A DNA stretch of 64,000 nt, from NCBI GenBank assembly GCA_035501615.1, contig DATJVY010000078.1:98960-162959 (forward strand), given 5' to 3'. Made by a program: the position numbers and the translations under genes. The notes under the pieces are model-generated. The model had not been told where the DNA came from. It ran no database searches and was given only the letters and a program-made list of their open reading frames with translations. The DNA is from RPRB01 sp035501615. Lineage in GTDB: Bacteria > Myxococcota > Myxococcia > Myxococcales > Myxococcaceae. Shown piece after piece: positions 8,348-16,172 of this stretch (position 1 is the stretch's first letter; every line of letters starts with the position of its first letter).

Positions 8348-9486
8348 CCCTTGAGCAGCTCGCGGGCTATCACGGTGCGCTGCACCTCGCTGGTGCCCTC
8401 GCCGATCTCGCAGAGCTTCGCATCCCGGAGGTAGCGCTCCACCGGAAACTCGCGGGTGTAGCCGTACCCGCCGTGGATCTGCACGGCCCGGTTGCAGGCC
8501 CGGGTGGCGACCTCGCTGGCGAAGAGCTTCGCCATGCTGGCCTCCCGGCCGTAGGGACGACCCCGGTCGGCCAGGACCGCGGCGCGGTGCACCAGCATCC
8601 GCGCCGCCTGGATCTCGGTCTGCATGTCGGCCAGCATCCAGCGGATGGCCTCGAAGTCCGCGATCGGCTTGCCGAAGGCGCGTCGCTCGCCGGCGTAGCG
8701 GGCCGATTCCTCCAGCGCGCCCCGGGCGAGCCCGGTGGAGAGCGCGCCGATGGTGATCCGGCCCCGATCGAGGATCTGCAGCGTGTTGACGAAGCCCATC
8801 CCCGGCTGGCCCAGACGCTGCGAGTCCGGGACCTCGACGTTCTCCATGATCAGCTCGCCGGTGTCCGAGCTGCGCATCCCCAGCTTGCCGTGGATGGCCC
8901 GCTGGCTGAACCCCGGCATCCCACGCTCGAGGATGAAGGCGGTGATGCCCTTCTGGCGCCGCTCGGCCTCGGTGAGCGCGAGCACGACGAAGACCTGGCC
9001 CACCGTGCCCTGGGTGATGAACATCTTGCTGCCGTTGAGCACCCAGTGGTCGCCCTTGCGGACCGCGGTGGACTTCATGCCGGCGGCATCCGAGCCGCTG
9101 CCGGGCTCGGTGAGGCCCCAGGCGCCGAGCCACTCGCCGCTGGCCAGCTTCGGGAGGTAGCGCCGGCGCTGGGCGTCGTCGCCGAAGACGCGGATGTGGC
9201 TCGTGCCGAGGCCATTGTGGCTGGCCACGGTGAGGGCGAGCGAGCCGTCGTAGCGGGCGATCTCCTCGACCGCGACGGCGACCGCGAGGCTGTCCATGCC
9301 GGCGCCGCCGAACTCCTCGGAGACCAGGATGCCGAGGGCCCCCAGCTCGCCCAGGGCGTGAACGACGTCGGCCGGGAACCGCTCGTCGTGGTCCCACTGG
9401 CGGGCGTGGGGCTTCACGCGCTCCTCGCAGAACTCGCGCAGCGAGGACTGCAGGGCGCGATGGCTCTCGGGGAGGTTCAGGTCCAT
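8344..9486 (-). CDS. Acyl-CoA dehydrogenase (short/branched-chain type)
   Basis: A 380-residue FAD-dependent acyl-CoA dehydrogenase of normal length. It has the N-terminal helical domain, the middle strand domain with WGLTEPGSGSDAAGM and KMFITQG, and the C-terminal domain with NRAVQIHGGYGYTREFPVERYLRDAK. The C-terminal segment LCEIGEGTSEVQR closely resembles isovaleryl-CoA dehydrogenases, but a Glu occupies the classical catalytic-base position of short- and medium-chain enzymes. The enzyme introduces the alpha-beta double bond in an acyl-CoA. With the adjacent carboxyltransferase and hydratase, a role in branched-chain amino-acid breakdown (leucine-type, LiuA-like) is plausible but not proved. 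Confidence 0.9.
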   Translation of the reverse strand: MDLNLPESHRALQSSLREFCEERVKPHARQWDHDERFPADVVHALGELGALGILVSEEFGGAGMDSLAVAVAVEEIARYDGSLALTVASHNGLGTSHIRVFGDDAQRRRYLPKLASGEWLGAWGLTEPGSGSDAAGMKSTAVRKGDHWVLNGSKMFITQGTVGQVFVVLALTEAERRQKGITAFILERGMPGFSQRAIHGKLGMRSSDTGELIMENVEVPDSQRLGQPGMGFVNTLQILDRGRITIGALSTGLARGALEESARYAGERRAFGKPIADFEAIRWMLADMQTEIQAARMLVHRAAVLADRGRPYGREASMAKLFASEVATRACNRAVQIHGGYGYTREFPVERYLRDAKLCEIGEGTSEVQRTVIARELLKG

Positions 9487-9523
9487 GCGGTCGGTCGATC
9501 CACCCCTGATACCCCGGCGGTCT

Positions 9524-11068
9524 CTACACCGGCAACACTCCGTGCTTCTTGGCCGCGCGGGGCTGGAACCGGCGGGAGTAGGCCTCCAGGCGGCGGTCCA
9601 GCTGGTCCCGCAGCTCGTCTCCGGGGACCACCTCGTCCACGATCAGCTCCGAGGCGAGCTTCATGAGATCGACGTCGGCCCGGTACTCGTCGCGGAGGGC
9701 CTGGACGTACGCGGCCCGCTCGGCCTCGGGCTTCTCCTGGATCTTGTTGAAGTAAACGGCGTTCACCGCCGCCTCGGGGCCCATGACCGCGATCATCGCC
9801 TGGGGGAGAGCCAGGGTGACGTCGGGGCCGAAGCCCGGGCCGGACATCGCGTAGAGGCCGGCGCCGTAGGCCTTGCGGACCACCACCGAGATGCGGGGAA
9901 CGGTGGCCTCGGAGACGGCGGAGATCATCTTGGCCCCGGCGCGGATGATGCCGGCGCGCTCCACCCTGGTGCCGATCATGAACCCCGGGACGTCGGCAAG
10001 GTAGACCAGGGGGATGTTGAAGGCGTCGCAGAGCCAGATGAAGCGGGCGGCCTTGTCGGCCGAATCGACGAAGAGGACCCCGCCCTTGTACTTGGGCTGG
10101 TTGGCGACGATGCCCACCGGGCGCCCGCCGATGCGGGCGAGGCCGGTGATGACCTCCTGCGCGAAGAGCTTCTTCACCTCGAAGAACGAGCCGGCGTCGA
10201 CCAGCTCGTGGACGAGGGCGAACATGTCGAAGGGCTTGTTCTGGTCGGCGGGGACGATCTCGTCGATCCGCTTCCCCGACCGGGCGGGGGGCTTCGACTC
10301 GGCGAGGGGTGCCCGCTCGGCAAAGCTTGGCGGGAAGTAGGAGAGGTAGGTCTTCGCGGCGGCGATGGCCTCGTCCTCGGTCCTCACCAGGACGTCGCCG
10401 CACCCTGAGACCGAGCAGTGCATCCGGGCGCCGCCCATCTCCTCGAGGGTGACCTTCTCCCCGATCACCATCTCCGCCATCCGCGGAGAGCCGAGGTACA
10501 TCGAGGCGTTGCCCTCGACCATGATCACCAGGTCGCAGAAGGCGGGGATGTAGGCACCGCCCGCGGCAGAGGGTCCGAAGAGCAGGCAGATCTGCGGCAC
10601 CTCGCCGGAGAGCTGCACCTCGTTGAAGAAGATGCGTCCGGCGCCGCGACGACCGGGGAACATCTCCACCTGGTCGGTGATGCGGGCGCCGGCGGAGTCG
10701 ACGAGGTAGAGCAGCGGGACGCGGAGGTTCCTCGCGGTGTGCTGGATGCGGAGGATCTTCTCCACCGTCCGTGCGCCCCAGCTCCCGGCCTTGACCGTCG
10801 AGTCGTTGGCCATGAGGGCCACGGTCCGGCCGCTCATCTTCCCCAGGCCGGTGATCACCCCGTCGGCGGGCAGCTCGGGATCGGCGGCGTGGGCGAAGGT
10901 GCCGTCCTCGATGAACGAGCCGGCGTCCAGGAGCCGGGCGATGCGTTCTCTGGCGAACAGCTTCCCCGTCTCGGCGTTCTTGGAGTGGTACTTGGGTGCG
11001 CCGCCCTCGCGGATGCGGGCGCGGCGCGCGCGCAGGGTGTCGTCGGCTGGCATGCGGCGTCCGGCCAT
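9524..11068 (-). CDS. Acyl-CoA carboxylase, carboxyltransferase (beta) subunit
   Basis: A 514-residue biotin-dependent carboxyltransferase with two crotonase-like halves. The first half contains YLVDSAGARITDQVEMFPGR and FGPSAAGGAYIPAFCD. The second contains FVDSADKAARFIWLCDAFNIPLVYLADVPGFMIG and VVVRKAYGAGLYAM. Such subunits transfer CO2 from biotin to propionyl-, methylcrotonyl- or related acyl-CoA. No biotin carboxylase/BCCP gene is present in the window, so the partner subunit is encoded elsewhere. Neighbouring hydratase and dehydrogenase genes fit leucine degradation (LiuB-like), while meaB downstream fits propionyl-CoA carboxylase; the sequence alone does not decide between them. Confidence 0.9.
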   Translation of the reverse strand: MAGRRMPADDTLRARRARIREGGAPKYHSKNAETGKLFARERIARLLDAGSFIEDGTFAHAADPELPADGVITGLGKMSGRTVALMANDSTVKAGSWGARTVEKILRIQHTARNLRVPLLYLVDSAGARITDQVEMFPGRRGAGRIFFNEVQLSGEVPQICLLFGPSAAGGAYIPAFCDLVIMVEGNASMYLGSPRMAEMVIGEKVTLEEMGGARMHCSVSGCGDVLVRTEDEAIAAAKTYLSYFPPSFAERAPLAESKPPARSGKRIDEIVPADQNKPFDMFALVHELVDAGSFFEVKKLFAQEVITGLARIGGRPVGIVANQPKYKGGVLFVDSADKAARFIWLCDAFNIPLVYLADVPGFMIGTRVERAGIIRAGAKMISAVSEATVPRISVVVRKAYGAGLYAMSGPGFGPDVTLALPQAMIAVMGPEAAVNAVYFNKIQEKPEAERAAYVQALRDEYRADVDLMKLASELIVDEVVPGDELRDQLDRRLEAYSRRFQPRAAKKHGVLPV

Positions 11069-11116
11069 AGCACGGCGGGTGCTGCGCCTGTCACCCGGTT
11101 CCTGGCTGGGTCCTGT

Positions 11117-11893
11117 TCACCGCCCCTTCCAGAGCGGCCGGCGCTTCTCGGCGAAGGCCCGGAGGCCCTCGAGGCGGTCCTCGGAGCGGAGGACGGTCTC
11201 GTACTGCTCCAGCTCGAGGGCGAGGGCGGCGTCCAGGTCGAGCTCCATTCCCCGGTCGACGGCGCGCTTGGCAGCGGCGACGGCGAGGGGGGCGTTCTCG
11301 GCGATCTGCTCGGCGACGGCGAGGGCGACCTCGAGGAGCCGGCCCTCAGGGGCGAGGCGCTGGACGAGGCCGATGGCGAAGGCCTCGGCGGCGTTGAGCC
11401 GGCGGCCGGTGAGGATGAGGTCCTTGGCGCGGCCGGGGCCGATCAGTCGAGGGAGGCGCTGGGTGCCGCCGCCGCCGGGGATGATGCCCAGGCGCACCTC
11501 GGTGAGGCCCATCTCGGCGGCCGGGGCGGCGATGCGCAGGTCGCAGGCGAGCGCGAGCTCCGTACCGCCGCCGAGGGCCGACCCGTTGAGGGCAGCGAGG
11601 AAGATGGTGTTGCTGTTCTCCACGGCGCGCAGGGTGCGGCGGAGGCTGCCGAGGAAGGCACGCACCTCGGCCTCGGACATGGTGGCGCGCTCCTTGAGGT
11701 CGGCGCCGGCGCAGAACGCCTTGTCACCTGCCCCGGTGAGGATGACCGCGCGCACCTCGTGACCGGCGGTGACCCGGGAGACGCGGGCCTCGAGCTCGGC
11801 GAGCACCGCACGGCTGATGGCGTTGCGCGTGTCCTCGGCGTCGAGGGTCCAGATCTCGACCGATCCCCGGCGCTCCTCCCGGAACGTTCCCAT
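11117..11893 (-). CDS. Enoyl-CoA hydratase/isomerase family protein
   Basis: A 258-residue crotonase-fold enzyme. The oxyanion-hole segment AFCAGADLKE is present, and both catalytic glutamates of enoyl-CoA hydratase are found: one in ALGGGTELALACD and one in LTEVRLGIIPGGGGTQRL. It is the first gene of the chain that continues through the carboxyltransferase, acyl-CoA dehydrogenase, unknown protein and MeaB. In a leucine pathway it would be the methylglutaconyl-CoA hydratase (LiuC-like); otherwise it is a general short-chain hydratase. The ATG at 11893 is the start that begins the conserved fold. Confidence 0.9.
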   Translation of the reverse strand: MGTFREERRGSVEIWTLDAEDTRNAISRAVLAELEARVSRVTAGHEVRAVILTGAGDKAFCAGADLKERATMSEAEVRAFLGSLRRTLRAVENSNTIFLAALNGSALGGGTELALACDLRIAAPAAEMGLTEVRLGIIPGGGGTQRLPRLIGPGRAKDLILTGRRLNAAEAFAIGLVQRLAPEGRLLEVALAVAEQIAENAPLAVAAAKRAVDRGMELDLDAALALELEQYETVLRSEDRLEGLRAFAEKRRPLWKGR

Positions 11894-12007
11894 GTCCTCA
11901 ATCTCCCTCGTCTCTTTCCCCGGTCTGCACCTTGGGTCGACCGGGCCCCGGATGGCAAGGCGGTGTGGCACCCCGTTACAGTGGCTCTCCCCGGGTCCCC
12001 GGTGACG
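11894..12007. promoter_or_regulatory. Divergent promoter region between hydratase and Tim44-like genes
   Basis: The 114-bp spacer separates the minus-strand hydratase operon from the plus-strand Tim44-like gene and must hold promoters for both. I see no convincing -35/-10 pair or clean palindrome. The plus-strand start has only a weak GGTGA-like ribosome-binding site. The call rests on gene orientation alone. Confidence 0.5.
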
Positions 12008-13930
12008 ATGAAGCGACGCGCGAGCCTGTTCGCCCTGCTCCTCCTCCTGGCCACGCCTGCGGCGCTGGCCCGGGTGGGTGGAGGTCAGCACTACTCGAGC
12101 TCCCCGAGCTCGTCCGGCTCGCGGTCCGGAGGCGGATCGCACGGCTCGAGCGGCTGGTCGGGCGGAGGGAGCTCGTCGTCGGGGGACGCCGGCGACGCGC
12201 TGTTCTTCTTCCTCCTGTTCCAGCACCCGATCTTCACGCTGGCGATGCTCGGTGTCGCCTTCGTGGTGTGGCGCACCTACTCCCGGAGCTTCGGAGCGAC
12301 GGCGCAGACCCAGCGGGCGCTCGAGGCGGCCGACACACGGGTGCCGGCGCAGCCGTCGGGGCGCGAGGTCACCGGCTGGGTCGATGCGCTGCGGGCGTCG
12401 GACCCGGCGTTCGACCTGGTGGCCTTCCTGGACCAGGTGAAGGGCCTCTTCCTCCGGGTGCAAGGAGCGTGGACGGCGGGAGACATGGCTCCGGTGCGGC
12501 GCGATCTGTCGGACGCGACGTTCCAGCGGTTCCGGGTACAGCTCGCGCTGCTGCGCTCCCAGGGCGTCCGGAACGTGACCGGGGACATGGCAGTGCTGGA
12601 CCTCCAGCCGGTGGGCCTGGAGCGGACCGCGGCCTTCGACACGCTCCACGTACGGATCCGGGCGCAGGCGCGCGACGTGGACGTTCCGGCGGAGACGCCG
12701 GCTCCGGAGGCGGCGGAGCGTGCGCGGCGGGCGCCGCTCGAGCCCTTCGTGGAGGTGTGGTCGTTCGTGCGCCGGCCGGGGACGCGCTCGCGCCAGGACG
12801 GAGCGCTTGCGGCCGGGAGGTGCCCCAACTGCGGAGCGCCGTTCGACGGTGGGGCGGCGGGCAACTGCACCTACTGCGGAGCGATCGTGAACAGCGGCGC
12901 CTACGACTGGGTGCTGGCCGAGATCACCCAGGGGGTGGAGGCGGGCAGTGCGCCGGCGCAGGTGCCCGGACTCGATGCGCTTCGGGCAGAGGATCCTGCG
13001 CTGTCGCTGGAAGTGCTGGAAGACCGCGCGTCGCTGCTCTTCTGGGCCTGGATTGACGCGCAGTCCCGGGGCGAGCCACCGCGGATGGCCAAGCTGGCGA
13101 CGGCGGACTTCCTGGCGGAGATGACGGCGGACATGGCGGCGCTGCGGGGGCGGCAGCGAGCGCGGGTGTTTCTCCAGGCGGCGGTAGGGAGCGTGACGGT
13201 GCGCTCGATCGAGCAGGGGCCGTCGACGAGGCTGGCGCAGGTGGAGATCCGCTGGAGCACGCGGATGGGCGTGGTTCCAGAGGGGACGGCTCCGGGGTCG
13301 CTGGCGACGCTTCCCCAGCGGTGGATCTTCACCCTGGTCCGGAAGGCGGGGGTGAAGACCGACGAGGCGCGGGGGATGGCGACGGCCCGGTGTGGAAACT
13401 GCGGCGCGCCGCTGGGAGATTCGGTGCAGCCGAGGTGCGATCACTGCGGGGCGACGCTCAACGATGGGGCCCACGACTGGGTGCTGGCGCGAGCCGAGCC
13501 GTTCGAGATGTGGGCGGCGCGGTCGCGGCCACAGGTGAGCCTGCAGGGCGAGGGGCCGCCGCCGATCGCGCGGGATACCGTGCTGGACGTGGCGGAGCGA
13601 CAGCGGCTGCTCTACACGATGGCGGCGATGGCCGCGGCGGACGGGACGGTGGACGAGCGGGAGCGGCGGATGCTGAAGCTGTGCGCGGAGCGGTGGGGGA
13701 TCCCGTTCGAGAACGTGGAGGTCGCGCTGAAGGCGGATCCGGCGCTCTTCGAGCGGCTGGTACCGCCGCCCGGACCGGGCGGGGAGAGCTTCCTGCGCTC
13801 GCTGGTGCAGATCGCGCTGGTGGACGGCAAGGTCGACCGCCAGGAGCGGCGGCTGCTGGAGTCGGCGGCCGCGCGCCTCGGGCTGAGCGACCGGCTGCCG
13901 GAGCTGCTCGCGCGGTTCGGGGTCGGCTGA
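12008..13930 (+). CDS. Membrane protein with two Tim44-like domains, two zinc ribbons and a TerB domain
   Basis: A 640-residue protein. It has a signal-like N-terminus (about 1-21), a Ser/Gly-rich linker (about 28-58) and a membrane segment (about 64-84). Then comes a Tim44-like domain (about 100-260) with a four-Cys zinc ribbon C272/C275/C287/C290. A second Tim44-like domain (about 310-455) is followed by a second ribbon C462/C465/C477/C480. The C-terminal TerB/DjlA-type region (about 533-635) has two acidic loops, AADGTVDERE and LVDGKVDRQE. The two ribbons share the downstream AxDWVLA segment, so the Tim44-ribbon unit looks duplicated. The GC-rich coding strand continues in frame for hundreds of codons upstream of 12008, but the signal-like segment sets the start. 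Cellular role is unknown; metal- or membrane-stress sensing would be a guess. Confidence 0.88.
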   Translation: MKRRASLFALLLLLATPAALARVGGGQHYSSSPSSSGSRSGGGSHGSSGWSGGGSSSSGDAGDALFFFLLFQHPIFTLAMLGVAFVVWRTYSRSFGATAQTQRALEAADTRVPAQPSGREVTGWVDALRASDPAFDLVAFLDQVKGLFLRVQGAWTAGDMAPVRRDLSDATFQRFRVQLALLRSQGVRNVTGDMAVLDLQPVGLERTAAFDTLHVRIRAQARDVDVPAETPAPEAAERARRAPLEPFVEVWSFVRRPGTRSRQDGALAAGRCPNCGAPFDGGAAGNCTYCGAIVNSGAYDWVLAEITQGVEAGSAPAQVPGLDALRAEDPALSLEVLEDRASLLFWAWIDAQSRGEPPRMAKLATADFLAEMTADMAALRGRQRARVFLQAAVGSVTVRSIEQGPSTRLAQVEIRWSTRMGVVPEGTAPGSLATLPQRWIFTLVRKAGVKTDEARGMATARCGNCGAPLGDSVQPRCDHCGATLNDGAHDWVLARAEPFEMWAARSRPQVSLQGEGPPPIARDTVLDVAERQRLLYTMAAMAAADGTVDERERRMLKLCAERWGIPFENVEVALKADPALFERLVPPPGPGGESFLRSLVQIALVDGKVDRQERRLLESAAARLGLSDRLPELLARFGVG

Positions 13931-13937
13931 GCGGAAC

Positions 13938-13958
13938 GCGTTCAGTCCCGGTGAACGC
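13938..13958 (+). terminator. Inverted repeat after the Tim44-like gene
   Basis: A perfect 7-bp inverted repeat (GCGTTCA / TGAACGC) with a 7-base loop starts 8 bases after the stop codon at 13930. It overlaps a 10-bp palindrome (GAACGCGTTC, 13934-13943). There is no T-tract, so it would be at best a weak or factor-dependent terminator. An operator is also possible. Confidence 0.35.
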
Positions 13959-14123
13959 TGGAACGGATCGCCCAGCACCGCGTGGCGAGGCGCAGGACGC
14001 TCGGTGAAGCGCGCCCGGACCTTGGGCGCTGGCCCGACCGATGTCCCTCGCTGAGCAGATCCCTTCCTCCCAGGAGCGATCCGGGAGCGGCGGGGTTAGA
14101 GTCGCCTCCTCCGGGAGGAGCTG

Positions 14124-14588
14124 GTGGCGAACGCGTCGCAAGACCCGGCGGGGGCGGACGTGGACCTCCCGCGGGCCGGCGGGCCACCCTCGAGCCAGTC
14201 CGCCGTCGCCGAGGAACGGTCCACGAAGCGTACCGTCCTCATCGTCGAGGACAACCACGACGCGGCGGCATCGCTCCGGGACCTGCTGGAGCTCTCCGGC
14301 CACGTGGCCGCGGTTGCCTTCGACGGTCGCTCGGGGCTGACGCTCGCGCGCGAGATGCGGCCGGACGTCGTCCTCTGCGACGTGGGCCTGCCCGACATCG
14401 ACGGGTACCAGCTGGCGCGGACCCTCCGCAGCGAGCCGACCTTGGCCGGGACGCTTCTGGTCGCGCTCACCGGCTACGCCGATCCGGAGCACCGGAGGCG
14501 TGCGCTCGAGGCGGGATTCGACGCCCACCTCGCGAAGCCGCCCCCCCTCGAGGTGCTGGCCACCATCCTCCGGACGGGGCACGCCTGA
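14124..14588 (+). CDS. Single-domain response regulator
   Basis: A 154-residue protein with an unstructured N-terminal 33 residues and one receiver domain. Acidic residues E42/D43, the phospho-acceptor D86 in VVLCDVGLPDIDG, the LVALTGY switch Thr, and the Lys of HLAKPP are all present. There is no output domain, so it would act by protein contact or in a phosphorelay. The start is GTG just after GGGAGGAG (14113-14120). No histidine kinase is adjacent. The 193 bp upstream contain only the inverted repeat at 13938-13958. It converges with an acyl-CoA dehydrogenase 22 bp downstream. Confidence 0.92.
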   Translation: MANASQDPAGADVDLPRAGGPPSSQSAVAEERSTKRTVLIVEDNHDAAASLRDLLELSGHVAAVAFDGRSGLTLAREMRPDVVLCDVGLPDIDGYQLARTLRSEPTLAGTLLVALTGYADPEHRRRALEAGFDAHLAKPPPLEVLATILRTGHA

Positions 14589-14610
14589 CGGAGGCCGCTC
14601 CGGCCGCGCT

Positions 14611-15756
14611 TCAGCCGGCGGTCTTCAGCAGATCGCGGGCGATGACCATCCGCTGGATCTCGCTGGTTCCCTCGTAGATGGTCTGGACCCGCGCGTCGCG
14701 GAGATACCTCTCCACCGGGAACTCGTCGATGTAGCCGTACCCCCCGTGCAGCTGCACCGCCTTGTCCGCGGCCCGGTTGGCCATCTCCGAGGCGAACACC
14801 TTGGCCATCGAGGCCTCGCGGGTGAAGTTGCTCCCGGTCTCCTTGAGCCTCGCGGCGCGGAGCGTGAGGAGCTCGGCGGCGGCGAGCTCGGTCTGGATGT
14901 TGGCCAGCATGAAGCGGACGGCCTGGAACTCGGCGACTGGCTTCCCGAACGCCTTTCGCTCCCGGGTGTACCGGACGGCCGCGGAGAGGGACGCGCGGGC
15001 CACTCCGCAAGCCTGGGAGGCGATGCCGATCCGTCCCCCGTCGAGCGCGACCATGGCGATCCGGAACCCCTGCCCTTCCTCCCCGAGGAGCGCGTCGCCC
15101 GGCAGGCGGCAGTCCTCGAACTGCAGCGGGACGGTGCTGGAGCCCCGGAGCCCCATCTTGTCCTCGTGGCGGCCGACCTGGAGGCCCGGGGTGCCGCCCT
15201 CGACGATGAAGGCCGAGAGCCCGCCCGCTCCGGCACCACCGGTGCGTGCCCAGACGACGAGCACCCCCGCCCGGTCTCCGGAGGTGATCCACTGCTTGGC
15301 CCCGTCGAGCACCCAGCCGTCGCCGCGGCGCTCGGCCCGCGTCTCCAGCGCCGAGGCGTCGCTGCCTGCCTGCGGCTCGGACAGCGCGAAGGCGCCGGCG
15401 ACCGCCTCGCCGGAGGTGAGCCGGGTGACGTGGCGCCGCTTCTGCGCCTCGGTGCCGAAGGCGACGATCAGCTCGGCACACATGTTGGTGACGGCCATGG
15501 CGACGGCGGTGGAGGCGCAGGCCTCGGCGATCTCCATCATCGCGAGCGCGTAGGCGGTGGCCCCCGCCTCGGCGCCCCCGTACTCGCCCGGGACGTTGAC
15601 GCCCAGCAGGCCGAGGTCGGCCATCTGGCGGAGCAGCTCGGCCGGAAAGGTTCCGTCGCGGTCCCGCTCTCGCGCGCCCGGAGCCACCCGCTCCCGGGCG
15701 AAGGTGCGGGCCGTGTTGCGGATGAGGGCCTGCGTCTCGGTGAGGTGCAGATCCAT
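14611..15756 (-). CDS. Acyl-CoA dehydrogenase
   Basis: A 381-residue acyl-CoA dehydrogenase with the complete fold. The FAD/substrate motifs FALSEPQAGSDASAL and KQWITSGDRAG are present, and the C-terminal VQLHGGYGYIDEFPVERYLRDAR is followed by QTIYEGTSEIQRM with the classical catalytic Glu. It is the last gene of the short-chain acyl-CoA oxidation cluster that starts at hbd. Its ATG overlaps the stop of the AgmX-like gene by one base (TGATG). It differs enough from the dehydrogenase at 16169-17311 to suggest a different chain-length or branching preference. Confidence 0.92.
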   Translation of the reverse strand: MDLHLTETQALIRNTARTFARERVAPGARERDRDGTFPAELLRQMADLGLLGVNVPGEYGGAEAGATAYALAMMEIAEACASTAVAMAVTNMCAELIVAFGTEAQKRRHVTRLTSGEAVAGAFALSEPQAGSDASALETRAERRGDGWVLDGAKQWITSGDRAGVLVVWARTGGAGAGGLSAFIVEGGTPGLQVGRHEDKMGLRGSSTVPLQFEDCRLPGDALLGEEGQGFRIAMVALDGGRIGIASQACGVARASLSAAVRYTRERKAFGKPVAEFQAVRFMLANIQTELAAAELLTLRAARLKETGSNFTREASMAKVFASEMANRAADKAVQLHGGYGYIDEFPVERYLRDARVQTIYEGTSEIQRMVIARDLLKTAG

Positions 15757-16172
15757 CAGCGGACGGCCTTGAGGTTGAACGGGTACTCGACGGGGTGGTC
15801 CTTCGCGTCCGGAGGCCTGGGGAAGACCATGGTGGAGAGGACGGTCTCAACGCAGCGGTTCAGCGCCTCGTTCTTGATCGTGGTGCCCTTCTTCACCACC
15901 TTGGGCTGCCGGACCGTTCCGAGCGGGGTGATGATGAAGTGGGTCTGGAGCTTGCCCTCCACCGGCCGGTCCTGGCTGGCCAGGGCCTGCTCCCAGCAGC
16001 GCTCGATGTCCGGCTGCTTGGCGCGGACGACCTCGCGCAGCGTGTCCGGGGTGAAGGGAAGCTTTTCGGGGCCGGAGCCACGCGCCGGCGTGGCAGGCTC
16101 GACGTTCGGCGGCGTCCCGGCGTCGGGGGCGCTGGCGGCGAGGACGAGGAGCAGCGGGAAGAGCACGGTCAC
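15756..16172 (-). CDS. AgmX/TonB C-terminal-like exported protein
   Basis: A 138-residue protein with an N-terminal signal-like stretch (LFPLLLVLAASA). Its C-terminal domain resembles the AgmX/PglI region found in myxobacterial gliding and TonB-like proteins: IERCWEQALASQD, GKLQTHFIITPLGTVRQPKVV, LNRCVETVLSTMVFPRPP and VEYPFNL. In that family a short beta-alpha-beta domain with two conserved Cys works in envelope protein complexes. It lies between two acyl-CoA dehydrogenase genes and overlaps both (GTG start inside a GTGA overlap, TGATG at its end). Why an envelope protein sits inside a beta-oxidation operon is unclear. Confidence 0.75.
   Translation of the reverse strand: MTVLFPLLLVLAASAPDAGTPPNVEPATPARGSGPEKLPFTPDTLREVVRAKQPDIERCWEQALASQDRPVEGKLQTHFIITPLGTVRQPKVVKKGTTIKNEALNRCVETVLSTMVFPRPPDAKDHPVEYPFNLKAVR

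Noticed and set aside
13931..13960. GTTCAGT near the Tim44-like stop as a possible second LexA box
   Set aside because: Outside the GTTCAG core it fits the consensus poorly and it lies downstream of, not before, a gene start.
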